DNA from: Chloroflexota bacterium
GTDB lineage: Bacteria > Chloroflexota > Anaerolineae > UBA4142
DNA length: 64,000 nt
Direction of reading: 5' to 3'
Assembly (NCBI GenBank): GCA_016208315.1
Contig: JACQYF010000128.1
Span: forward strand, 1-64,000
In this document: positions 7,972-15,004 of the stretch, piece after piece
Layout: every line of letters starts with the position of its first letter
How positions within the stretch are numbered: the stretch's first letter is position 1
Made by a program: the position numbers and the translations under genes
The notes under the pieces: model-generated
Database searches by the model: none
Seen by the model: only the letters and a program-made list of their open reading frames with translations
Told to the model about the DNA's origin: nothing

Positions 7972-9702
7972 GTGGTTATTGGCACAGTCGCACGATTGGA
8001 TAACGTCACACAGTACTTCGGCGCGCAGATGGTCTTTGCCAAGCTGTCGTGGGAGATTTACCACGACGCGCGCATCGGACTCGTCGGCCCGAATGGCGCG
8101 GGCAAGTCAACGATCTTGAAATTGCTCGCCGGCGAGAACGAGCCGAACGAAGGCGCGGTCTTGCTCACGCGCTCGGTTCGCGTCGGCTATTTGCCGCAAG
8201 AGCCGGAATTCGATTTGACGCGCACGGTGATCGAAGAGGCCATGGACGCCTCGCCCACACTCGCGGCCCTCGAACATGAAATGGAGCGGCTGGCCGCGCA
8301 AATGGGCGATCCGGCGATCTACGGCGACGCGCGGAAATTGCAGCGCATCATGGACGCGCACGCGCGCGCCGTCGAACAGTTCCAAGAAAAGGGCGGTCTC
8401 AATTTCGATAACCGCGTCCGCGCGACGCTGCGCGGCCTGGGTTTCGACGATGCCGCGTTTAGTCTGCCGCTCGCGGCGCTGAGCGGCGGGCAAAAGAAAC
8501 TGGTTGGGCTGGCCAAGCTGTTGATCGAACAGCCGGAGCTTTTGCTTCTCGACGAGCCGGACAATCATCTCGACCTCAACGGCAAGGCGTTTCTCGAAAA
8601 ACTGATCGCCGACTATCCGGGCGCGGTCGTGATCGTTTCGCACGACCGCTACCTGCTCGACATCGTCGCGGAAGAAATCGTCGAGCTGGAGGATGGCGCG
8701 CTCACGCATTACGTCGGCAATTATTCCGAGTACGCGTTCGAGAAGAAACAGCGCCTGCTCAAGCAGCAACAGATGTTCGAAATCCAACAGCGCGAGATCA
8801 ACCGGCTCGAGTTTTCGATTCGCCGCTTGATGGGCTGGGGCGCGGGACAGAACGAAAAATTCGTGCGCCGCGCGCGTTCGATGATGAAGCGGCTGGACAA
8901 GGTCGAACGGATTGACAAGCCGCGGCTAGAGCGCAAGCGCATGGGGTTGTCGCTCTCGGCGAATCGGCGCGGCAGCAACAAGGTCTTGGAGATCAACGCC
9001 CTGCGCAAAGCGTTTGACGGCGATGAGGTGCTGCGCGGCGCGGATTTGCTCGTGTGGCATCGCGAGCGCGTCGGCCTGATCGGCCCGAACGGCGCGGGCA
9101 AGACGGTGCTGTTCAGATGCATCCTGGGAGCGGAAGACGCGGACGCGGGCGAGATTCAGATCGGCCCGAGCTCGACGATTTCGTATTACGCGCAAGAGCA
9201 CCAAACGCTCAACTATGCAAACACGCTGGGCGAAGAATTGCGGAAACAGCGCGCGATGGTGGATCGCGAATTGTTTGGCTTGCTGGGGCGGTTCATGTTC
9301 GGCCCGGAGGACGCCAAGAAAAAAATCAGCCAGCTTTCCGGCGGCGAAAAGGCGCGCGTCCAAGTCGCCAAGCTGATGATGCAAGGGGCCAACTTTTTGT
9401 TACTGGACGAGCCGACGAACAATTTGGACATCCCCTCGTCCGAGATTTTGGAGGCCGCGCTGGACGATTACGACGGCACGGTGTTGGTCATTTCGCACGA
9501 TCGCTATTTTCTGGACAATATTGTGGACCGGATCGTCGAACTGGAGGAGGGTAGGTTGACCGAGTATCTCGGCAACTATACATACTACGTCGAAGAAAAG
9601 GCCCGGCGCGCGCGGGGGGAACCGTTACAAATCGTCAACGCGGAAGACGAAGATGAGGAAACCGAATACGAACGGCGGCTGCAAAAGAAATCGCGCAAAT
9701 GA
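7972..9702 (+). CDS. ABC-F family ATP-binding protein
   Basis: This 576-residue cytoplasmic protein has two ABC ATPase domains and no membrane segments. Domain 1 has Walker A GPNGAGKST, signature ALSGGQKKL and Walker B LLLLDEPDNHLDL. Domain 2 has GPNGAGKTV, QLSGGEKAR and FLLLDEPTNNLDI. The domains are joined by the charged helical linker typical of ABC-F proteins, which act on ribosomes. A basic C-terminal tail follows. GTG at 7972 is preferred because TGAGG lies six bases upstream and alignment starts at VIGTVARLDN; upstream in-frame ATGs at 7909 and 7939 fall in the likely promoter. Subfamily (Uup/EttA/resistance) is not determined. Confidence 0.88.
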   Translation: MVIGTVARLDNVTQYFGAQMVFAKLSWEIYHDARIGLVGPNGAGKSTILKLLAGENEPNEGAVLLTRSVRVGYLPQEPEFDLTRTVIEEAMDASPTLAALEHEMERLAAQMGDPAIYGDARKLQRIMDAHARAVEQFQEKGGLNFDNRVRATLRGLGFDDAAFSLPLAALSGGQKKLVGLAKLLIEQPELLLLDEPDNHLDLNGKAFLEKLIADYPGAVVIVSHDRYLLDIVAEEIVELEDGALTHYVGNYSEYAFEKKQRLLKQQQMFEIQQREINRLEFSIRRLMGWGAGQNEKFVRRARSMMKRLDKVERIDKPRLERKRMGLSLSANRRGSNKVLEINALRKAFDGDEVLRGADLLVWHRERVGLIGPNGAGKTVLFRCILGAEDADAGEIQIGPSSTISYYAQEHQTLNYANTLGEELRKQRAMVDRELFGLLGRFMFGPEDAKKKISQLSGGEKARVQVAKLMMQGANFLLLDEPTNNLDIPSSEILEAALDDYDGTVLVISHDRYFLDNIVDRIVELEEGRLTEYLGNYTYYVEEKARRARGEPLQIVNAEDEDEETEYERRLQKKSRK

Positions 9703-9703
9703 A

Positions 9704-9793
9704 TCACGATTTGCGCGGGGAGAGCATCATCATCGCCGTCAGCATCCCCAGGATGTAACCAAGCAAGGCAAAGAGCAAGATAGTCTCATCCAT
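9704..9793 (-). CDS. 29-residue single-helix membrane peptide
   Basis: ATG at 9793 follows GGGAGGTGGTTG, a strong Shine-Dalgarno site. The product begins MDETILLFALLGYILGML and ends MMMLSPRKS: an acidic N-terminus, one ~20-residue hydrophobic helix and a basic C-terminus. This is a credible small membrane protein rather than noise. It is convergent with the ABC-F gene, three bases apart. I recognise no family and infer no function. Confidence 0.6.
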   Translation of the reverse strand: MDETILLFALLGYILGMLTAMMMLSPRKS

Positions 9794-9898
9794 CAACCAC
9801 CTCCCGAACGGCCGCCACGACCATTCGTTACTGTGAATTTTATCACAATCAGAAGTGGCTGTCAAGGGAAAAGCGTCAATAATTCGTTAGGAAAACCG

Positions 9899-9932
9899 AG
9901 ACCCGAAGGGTGTTCGAACACCCTTCGGGTCT
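9899..9932. repeat. Perfect 34-bp palindrome (ACCCGAAGGG family)
   Basis: AGACCCGAAGGGTGTTC is followed directly by its exact reverse complement. On the minus strand CGGTTTTCC follows, so it could terminate the toxin transcript. The same core (AGACCCGAAGGGT) recurs at 63680-63712 and as a half-site at 23724-23738. Confidence 0.85.
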
Positions 9933-9951
9933 TGCTGATTCGGGGGGACGC

Positions 9952-10376
9952 TCAGCTTTCGGCGGTGGCTTCCGCGGCAACACGGTCGTCACTCTCGTCG
10001 TCACTCTCCACCTCATCGAGGACAATCACATCAAGTTCGGTCACGCGCTTAAAGATCGGATCATTCGTGAGCAAGCCGTCGCAACCGGCAGTAAGCGCCG
10101 CTGCAGCTTGAAACGCATCGGTCAGTGAGAGATTGTAACGTGCGCGTAACTCGGCGGCTTGGCGCGCGGTTGCATCGTTGAGGGTTACAAAGACAACATT
10201 CTTTCCCCGTACAATGAGATCAGTAAAAGCGCGCTGAAGATCCGTATTGGCCTTGCGAAGTGGAACAACCAGACATTCCGCGAGTGTTACAGGCGAAGTA
10301 ACTGCGACGAGTGTAGCGGAGTATCCAGAAACAGGCGCGTCGTCTTTTGCAAGCGCTCGAGTATTTTCATCGTCAC
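9952..10376 (-). pseudogene. Disrupted VapC-type PIN-domain toxin
   Basis: The expected toxin start (GTG 10376, or ATG 10370) overlaps the antitoxin stop codon. That frame reads MKILERLQKTTRLFLDTP, then frameshifts and stops. The PIN core continues in another frame: AVTSPVTLAECLVVPLRK, then LSLTDAFQAAAALTAG and GLLTNDPIFKRV. All four acidic positions survive (D of FLDT, E of AEC, D of LTDA, D of TND). The usual segment of roughly 25-30 residues between the first Asp and TLAEC is missing. An internal deletion with frameshift best explains this, so no active toxin is expected. The open frame from 10443 is therefore only a hybrid. Confidence 0.7.
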
Positions 10377-10618
10377 CGTTTCCATCGTCGCTCGCGGTGT
10401 TCATCCGACTCGCGCCGCGTACGTGAAATATATGCCTGAGCATCTTCGCCGAAGAGCGACGGATAAGCCAGACCTCGGATATCTCGCCACCTGGGTCGCT
10501 CCGGCGGCGCGTAAAGTTTGCTGGCCTGCTCTACCAAATGGGCGGCTAGCGTCAATTGCTCTTGGACCGAAAGCGATTCCGCTTGTTTCATCAGGGTTTC
10601 CAGCAATTGGGCCGACAT
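10373..10618 (-). CDS. Antitoxin-like protein paired with the broken PIN toxin
   Basis: The protein has 81 residues. A helical N-terminus (MSAQLLETLMKQAESLSVQE) is followed by WRDIRGLAYPSLFGEDAQAY, a segment typical of small antitoxins encoded before PIN toxins, and a basic C-terminus. Its ATG follows GGAGGGATGTGAT. Its TGA overlaps the GTG start of the toxin remnant, the translational coupling usual for VapBC operons. With the toxin broken, the antitoxin is probably a relic or acts in trans on a related toxin (inference). Confidence 0.65.
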   Translation of the reverse strand: MSAQLLETLMKQAESLSVQEQLTLAAHLVEQASKLYAPPERPRWRDIRGLAYPSLFGEDAQAYISRTRRESDEHRERRWKR

Positions 10619-10665
10619 ATCACATCCCTCCTGATGCCATTATACTCCCAATCTTGATTCCGCGC

Positions 10666-11235
10666 CTACTCTCGCTCCAGCCAATACCACGCCGACGCGA
10701 TTTCGCCGCGATTCATGCCATGCTCCACGCGGCTAAGCGCAAAATGCTCGCCAAACAGTCGCTTGACTTCATCTTCCGTTGCGCCTGCACTCTGAAAGCG
10801 CACGCGGGTCGGGCCGAACGCATACAGCATGAACAAGCCATGCGGCTGGGTTAGCCGCGCCACGTTCTCGGCGTACCGCGCGCGGCCCGGCCGATCCAAT
10901 CCGTGAAAGCAGCCGATGTCGAGCACGAAATCGAAGGGTTCGCGCAAGAAATCCAACCGGGTGACGTCATTCACGTACAGATCCATCGCGACGCCGGCTG
11001 TGCGCGCTTTGCGGCGCGCGATGTCAATCGCTTTGGAAGAAAAATCAACGCCGACGACTTGGAAACCATGCTGCGCGAGATAAATTGCATTCGTGCCGGT
11101 TCCGCAGCCCAAGTCAAGAGCGCGCCCCGACCGGACGCGGCCGCCTTCGACTTCGGAAACTACTTCAGGGGGCGTGATGCCCCAATCCCACGGCGGCTTG
11201 CCAAGGCGATACGTGAATTCGAAAAACCATCTCAT
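10666..11235 (-). CDS. Class I SAM-dependent methyltransferase
   Basis: The protein has 189 residues. Motif I is ALDLGCGTGTNAIYLAQHG, followed by VVGVDFSSKAIDIARRKA (acidic residue binding the SAM ribose) and FDFVLDIGCFHGLD. The fold is complete. The N-terminal PPWDWGITPPEV resembles TehB-like or thiopurine-type methyltransferases, but the substrate is not readable. It overlaps the upstream NUDIX gene by four bases and is probably co-translated with it. Confidence 0.85.
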   Translation of the reverse strand: MRWFFEFTYRLGKPPWDWGITPPEVVSEVEGGRVRSGRALDLGCGTGTNAIYLAQHGFQVVGVDFSSKAIDIARRKARTAGVAMDLYVNDVTRLDFLREPFDFVLDIGCFHGLDRPGRARYAENVARLTQPHGLFMLYAFGPTRVRFQSAGATEDEVKRLFGEHFALSRVEHGMNRGEIASAWYWLERE

Positions 11236-11891
11236 CTATCGAAATATGGCGCGAAGCATTCGCCGCGGTGCGCGGCCCAGGCGCGTTCGATCCAGTTCGT
11301 CGCCGTGCGGAAGAGCGGCTCGGGCAGCGCGTCACGCGCGAAAAAGCCGGCGCCGCGTGTTTCAAGCGGATGGGGACGCAATTCGCCGCCGTCAAGACGG
11401 CAGTAGAAGACGATGCTGTAAAAGTGGGGATTGAGATCGGTGCGCCACGCCTGGCTGTCGTAGATGCCGATCAATTTCAAGGGGGTCACATTCAACCCGG
11501 TTTCTTCCAAGCATTCCTTCACGGCAACTTGCGCGGGGCTGTAGCCGATGTCGGCCCAACCGGTTGGGAAGAGCCAGCCACCTTCCGGCCGTTTGATGAG
11601 CAGAATCTCGTCTCGATCGTTAAAGACCACTGCGCCCACGCCGACTTTGGGCGTAACGTACCCCGGCACACCCTTGACAACGTCGGCATGCCAGCGCGCC
11701 GCAAACGCGTTTGCCAGTTCAGGATCGAGCGACACGGTGCTGTTCACCGCGCCCGCCATTTCTGACGCGAGCTTAACCAATGCCTCGTAGCGTTCGCGGT
11801 CAAATGGATTCGACCCAAAGGCCAGGCCCGTTTGGGCGATCCCGCGCAGTTGTTGAATCCAAATGTTCAATTCGGTTGTGATGTCAGGCAA
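11232..11891 (-). CDS. NUDIX hydrolase with N-terminal accessory domain (CDP-choline pyrophosphatase-like)
   Basis: The protein has 219 residues. An N-terminal ~60-residue helical domain (IWIQQLRGIAQTGLAF, then NPFDRERYEAL) matches the NUDIX N-terminal family found with nucleotide-alcohol pyrophosphatases. The NUDIX box spans GWADIGYSPAQVAV plus KECLEETGL; against Gx5Ex7REUxEExGU the first Glu is Tyr and Arg is Lys, while the catalytic EE pair is kept. I recall these substitutions as usual in this subfamily, but I have not checked an alignment. It likely cleaves a nucleoside diphosphate linked to another moiety. First gene of the pair with the methyltransferase. Confidence 0.82.
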   Translation of the reverse strand: MPDITTELNIWIQQLRGIAQTGLAFGSNPFDRERYEALVKLASEMAGAVNSTVSLDPELANAFAARWHADVVKGVPGYVTPKVGVGAVVFNDRDEILLIKRPEGGWLFPTGWADIGYSPAQVAVKECLEETGLNVTPLKLIGIYDSQAWRTDLNPHFYSIVFYCRLDGGELRPHPLETRGAGFFARDALPEPLFRTATNWIERAWAAHRGECFAPYFDR

Positions 11892-11906
11892 TGAATTCTC
11901 CCGTTG

Positions 11907-12004
11907 GGGGCAACCACAAGGGATTGCCCCTACGGCATGTCAATTCGGTAGGGGCAGTGCCTTGTGCCTGCCCATCTAGGGCAACCACAAGGGATTGCCC
12001 CTAC
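11907..12004. repeat. Three copies of a GTAGGGGCA-type palindromic repeat
   Basis: GGGGCAACCACAAGGGATTG plus CCCCTAC occurs at 11907-11933 and again (minus the first G) at 11979-12004. A variant in the opposite orientation lies between them (GTAGGGGCAGTGCC..., 11948-11973). Each copy can fold on itself (GGGCAA...TTGCCC). The last copy contains the stop codon of the DUF971 gene. Confidence 0.85.
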
Positions 12005-12324
12005 CGACATTCGTCACACGGACAAATGACGCGTAGATAACCGAAATCATAAATGCCGTACGTGTGCCCATCGGCCCAATGGAACTGGATACCGTAGCCG
12101 CCGACCATCGAAACGTCGCTGACGGCTTTCAATTCGCCCACCGCGTTCAACACGCTCTCGGGCGCTACGCCAACTTCGCCGACGCCTTCCTTCCACGGTT
12201 GACATTCGGCGCACGGACAGGCGCGGCGCAAATACGTCATGGCGTAAATGCTCGCGTGACCATCTAACCAGTTGATTTGAACTTGGTTCGTGTCAACATC
12301 AACCAACACTTGTTTTGGCTTCAC
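12001..12324 (-). CDS. DUF971 domain protein
   Basis: The protein has 107 residues and matches DUF971 (the N-terminal domain of gamma-butyrobetaine hydroxylase-like proteins): INWLDGHASIYAMTYLRRAC, CPCAECQ, then IQFHWADGHTYGIYDFGYLR and a final CPCDEC. The cysteine pairs may bind metal; some standalone members are linked to Fe-S carriers, but no role is assigned here. The start is GTG at 12324 after GGGAGTGTGTGA. The TAG stop lies inside a GTAGGGGC repeat. Confidence 0.85.
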   Translation of the reverse strand: MKPKQVLVDVDTNQVQINWLDGHASIYAMTYLRRACPCAECQPWKEGVGEVGVAPESVLNAVGELKAVSDVSMVGGYGIQFHWADGHTYGIYDFGYLRVICPCDECR

Positions 12325-12350
12325 TCACACACTCCCATACTCGTATACGG

Positions 12351-12390
12351 GCGTTACGGCGAACGCTGTTCGGCGTTACGGCGAACGCCG
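12351..12390. repeat. Direct repeat of a 16-bp self-complementary word
   Basis: GCGTTACGGCGAACGC occurs at 12351-12366 and 12373-12388, a 22-bp period. Each copy has complementary ends (GCGTT / AACGC). It lies between the DUF971 start and the endonuclease III stop. Confidence 0.75.
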
Positions 12391-12391
12391 T

Positions 12392-13048
12392 CTACCGGCT
12401 CTGCTTCACGCCGACCCGATCGCAATAATCGAATAATGGACAGATCGAACATTTCGGCGATAGGGCGACGCAAATATTCTGGCCGAACGCGACTAACTCG
12501 CTGTTGATCTCGATCCAGTATTCGCGCGGCAGCTTGGCGCGGAGCGCGAGTTCGGTCTGGTCGGGCGTTTTCGAATTGACGTAGCCCCAGCGATTGGTGA
12601 TGCGGTGCACGTGCGTGTCCACGCAAATGCCGAGCTGGTTAAAGCCGAGCGTAATCACCAAATTCGCTGTCTTGCGACCAACACCGGGCAGCGCATCCAA
12701 TTGGTCGAGGTCGTCGGGCACGCGACCATTGTACCGGTCAATCAAGATTTGGCAAAGTTTGACGATATTCTGCGCCTTGACGCCGGGATACATGCACGCT
12801 TGAATCGCGGTCGCGATTTCCTCCCACGGCAGTTTGACCATCGCCTGGGGCGTCCGGGCGAGTTTGAACAGTCGCTCCGACGCGATTTCAGTTGCAGCGT
12901 CTCTGGTGCGCAGACTGAGAATCGTCGCGATCAAGATGAGGAAGGGATCGTGCGTCTCACGCGCGAGCCGCGTCACGTAGGGCACGGTCATGTCCGTGGT
13001 GACGCGGCGCAAAATCCGCATCGCAGCGTGGATTTGGTTGTCTTTCAT
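12392..13048 (-). CDS. nth: Endonuclease III (DNA glycosylase/AP lyase)
   Basis: The protein has 218 residues. The helix-hairpin-helix LPGVGRKTANLV carries the catalytic Lys, VDTHVHR carries the catalytic Asp, and the C-terminal C-x6-C-x2-C-x5-C cluster (CVALSPKCSICPLFDYC) binds [4Fe-4S]. It removes oxidised pyrimidines in base-excision repair. ATG at 13048 is chosen; a TTG two codons upstream is open. It lies 11 bp after the DUF72-PilZ gene on the same strand and may be co-transcribed. Confidence 0.94.
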   Translation of the reverse strand: MKDNQIHAAMRILRRVTTDMTVPYVTRLARETHDPFLILIATILSLRTRDAATEIASERLFKLARTPQAMVKLPWEEIATAIQACMYPGVKAQNIVKLCQILIDRYNGRVPDDLDQLDALPGVGRKTANLVITLGFNQLGICVDTHVHRITNRWGYVNSKTPDQTELALRAKLPREYWIEINSELVAFGQNICVALSPKCSICPLFDYCDRVGVKQSR

Positions 13049-13059
13049 TCGCAATGATG

Positions 13060-14229
13060 TTAGCCGCGTTGTTTAGGCCAGTCGCTCTTTTCCGCCAGTC
13101 GCTCGCGAATCACCCAATTGAGAATTTCCCAGGTGCCTTCGACCACCTCGGTCAAATGCACGCCGACGTGAAACGTCCCATTCGTGGAGCGGCGCGAGTG
13201 AACGACGCTGCCCTTGACCATCAGCATGTGAAAGGGCGCCATCACGAGCAGCACCATGCTGGCGTCGAGCGGCACGCCGCGCGGGATTTCGATCAGCGCA
13301 CCGCGGCCGCTAATGTCCACCGTTTTCGCCGGCCCTTCGTCCACTTTGACGCCCCACGAGTTAAAGCACTCGTAGGCGATTTTGTACGTCGCATCCACGC
13401 GCGGGGCCGCGCGCCGCTCCTTATCAGAGGCCGCCGCGGGCGGACTCGCGGGTTGGACGCGTACGGGTACCGGCTGGGGCAGGTTCAATTGCTCCATCAG
13501 CGTGCGAACGGTCGTGGGCGAATGACCTTGAAAATGATTATTGGCAAAGCCCCACACGGCGACACCCTCTTCGGCCAAACGCGTAATCAGCGCGCCCCAG
13601 CGATTCAGGTCTGGGTCACGATTGATCCGCGCCTGCGCGTACTCGCCATCCGGCACGTCCTTGCGGCTGCCCAGCCAGCGGACGTACGTGAAATCGGTCG
13701 TCGTGCGGTCGAGCTTGGGCATGGACGCGTAATGGGCAAGGGTGAGCGCGATCCGGTGCTGCGCGAGCAGTTCGAAGAAATCGTTGGTGAGCCAGCCGCG
13801 GTTCCGCACCTCGAGGGCATAGCGGAAATCACGCGGCAGCGCGGCGAGGAATTGCGCCAGCGTCTCGCGTTGATCGGGCTTGAATTTCGCGGACAATTGA
13901 ATGAGCAGCGGTCCGAGTTTTTCGCCGAGCAGTTGCATCGTGGCAAGAAACTGCGCGGTCTCGCGTTCGACATCGCGCAGCATCTTTTCGTGGGTGATGA
14001 GCTGCGGGAATTTCGCGGTGAAGCGAAAATGGTCGGGCGTGGCCGCGTACCACTGTTTCACGGCTTCCGGACGCGGTGTCCCGTAATAGGTGCTATCCAC
14101 TTCGACGGCGCGAAAGCGCTTGGCGTATTCGGAGAGGAAGTTGCCTGGGGTCGTCTTGTCCGGGTAGAAACTGCCCACCCAACTCTTGTATGACCAGCCC
14201 TGGGTGCCCAGGTATATGGGGGTAGCCAT
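13060..14229 (-). CDS. DUF72-PilZ fusion protein
   Basis: The protein has 389 residues. Residues 1-~245 are a DUF72 TIM-barrel-like domain (IYLGTQGWSYKSWVGSFYP, FRAVEVDSTYYGTP, then YALEVRNRGWL and VWGFANNHFQGHSP). After a Pro-rich linker (~250-270) comes a PilZ domain with both c-di-GMP-binding motifs, RRAAPR (RxxxR) and DISGRG (DxSxxG), and a conserved end, HVGVHLTEV. DUF72 biochemistry is unclear. The PilZ motifs predict cyclic-di-GMP binding. No GGDEF or EAL gene is present in the window. The fusion is within one uninterrupted frame. Confidence 0.85.
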   Translation of the reverse strand: MATPIYLGTQGWSYKSWVGSFYPDKTTPGNFLSEYAKRFRAVEVDSTYYGTPRPEAVKQWYAATPDHFRFTAKFPQLITHEKMLRDVERETAQFLATMQLLGEKLGPLLIQLSAKFKPDQRETLAQFLAALPRDFRYALEVRNRGWLTNDFFELLAQHRIALTLAHYASMPKLDRTTTDFTYVRWLGSRKDVPDGEYAQARINRDPDLNRWGALITRLAEEGVAVWGFANNHFQGHSPTTVRTLMEQLNLPQPVPVRVQPASPPAAASDKERRAAPRVDATYKIAYECFNSWGVKVDEGPAKTVDISGRGALIEIPRGVPLDASMVLLVMAPFHMLMVKGSVVHSRRSTNGTFHVGVHLTEVVEGTWEILNWVIRERLAEKSDWPKQRG

Positions 14230-14239
14230 GCTCTATCTT

Positions 14240-14902
14240 CTAGCGCCGGTCAATCCGGCGATAACGTGCGAGTCTCGTTTCGCTGCCATCCGCGAAACGG
14301 TATTGCAGTACGATCCCATGCCGATCCGCCCAAAGCTGCGCTTCGGCCGGATCGCCCGCGGTGCTGGTGACGTAGCGCCACGCGGTGAAGCGGCCCGCCG
14401 GCACCTGCAAGGGTTCTTCGCCGGCGCACGTATACTTTTGGGCGACGATCTGCGGTTCGAACGCGGGAAGCACTACGCGCACCGCGTCGACCTCACGCGT
14501 TTGACCCACCTGGAGATTTAGCCGGATGAGCGTGACCGCGGTGAAGAGCGGCGATGGAAAATCGAGTTGATGTTTGGCGCTAATCTCAAGCGTGTATTCT
14601 TTGGGTTCTCCGCCGCGGGGCGTGATCCGCGCGCTGTAGCGTGCGCCCTGGACGCGCTGCTCGCTGGCGAGTGTTTGCCCTTCGGCTTCGCGATGAATGG
14701 AAAACTCGGCGGGGTCCCAATTTTGCGTCAGGGTGTAATCGAAATTCCAAGTGGCCGGCTGGGGCTGTATTTGTTCGGCGCGCGCTGTAAAGATCAGGCC
14801 GCGCGCCATTCGGGCGAGCTGCCAGGTCTCGCGCCTGACCGTCTCCTCGCCGCGGGTCGTTATGTACGCGCCTTCGGCGACGGGTTGTCCTTTGTTTGGC
14901 AT
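14240..14902 (-). CDS. Conserved hypothetical protein (beta-rich, DUF3108-like)
   Basis: The protein has 220 residues with no signal peptide and an alternating beta-rich pattern. The C-terminal part (EEPLQVPAGRFTAWRYVTST, then LWADRHGIVLQYRFADGSE) resembles DUF3108 and related proteins with a lipocalin- or barrel-like fold, a tentative assignment. It has its own promoter, divergent from the lipoprotein gene, and AAGGAGATCCA precedes its ATG. Function unknown. Confidence 0.6.
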   Translation of the reverse strand: MPNKGQPVAEGAYITTRGEETVRRETWQLARMARGLIFTARAEQIQPQPATWNFDYTLTQNWDPAEFSIHREAEGQTLASEQRVQGARYSARITPRGGEPKEYTLEISAKHQLDFPSPLFTAVTLIRLNLQVGQTREVDAVRVVLPAFEPQIVAQKYTCAGEEPLQVPAGRFTAWRYVTSTAGDPAEAQLWADRHGIVLQYRFADGSETRLARYRRIDRR

Positions 14903-14920
14903 TGGATCTCCTTGAACCCC

Positions 14921-14949
14921 ATTATAGCACAGGCGCGGCGCGCTTTCAA
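14921..14949 (-). promoter_or_regulatory. Promoter of the DUF3108-like gene
   Basis: On the minus strand TTGAAA (14949-14944), 17 bp, TATAAT (14926-14921). It is back-to-back with the next promoter. Confidence 0.65.
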
Positions 14950-14953
14950 TGGT

Positions 14954-14983
14954 TTGGCGATCAATTCAGAATAGGTTTATAAT
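14954..14983 (+). promoter_or_regulatory. Promoter of the GH-like lipoprotein gene
   Basis: TTGGCG (14954-14959), 18 bp, TATAAT (14978-14983). Confidence 0.6.
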
Positions 14984-15004
14984 GGGGCCCGAAAGGAAGG
15001 TGCA

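Noticed and set aside
11907-12004. CRISPR array
   Set aside because: Only three related copies, one inverted, with no regular spacers and no cas genes.
13054-14193. 379-residue plus-strand frame opposite the DUF72-PilZ gene
   Set aside because: Composition is shadow-like and the opposite strand has two intact domains.
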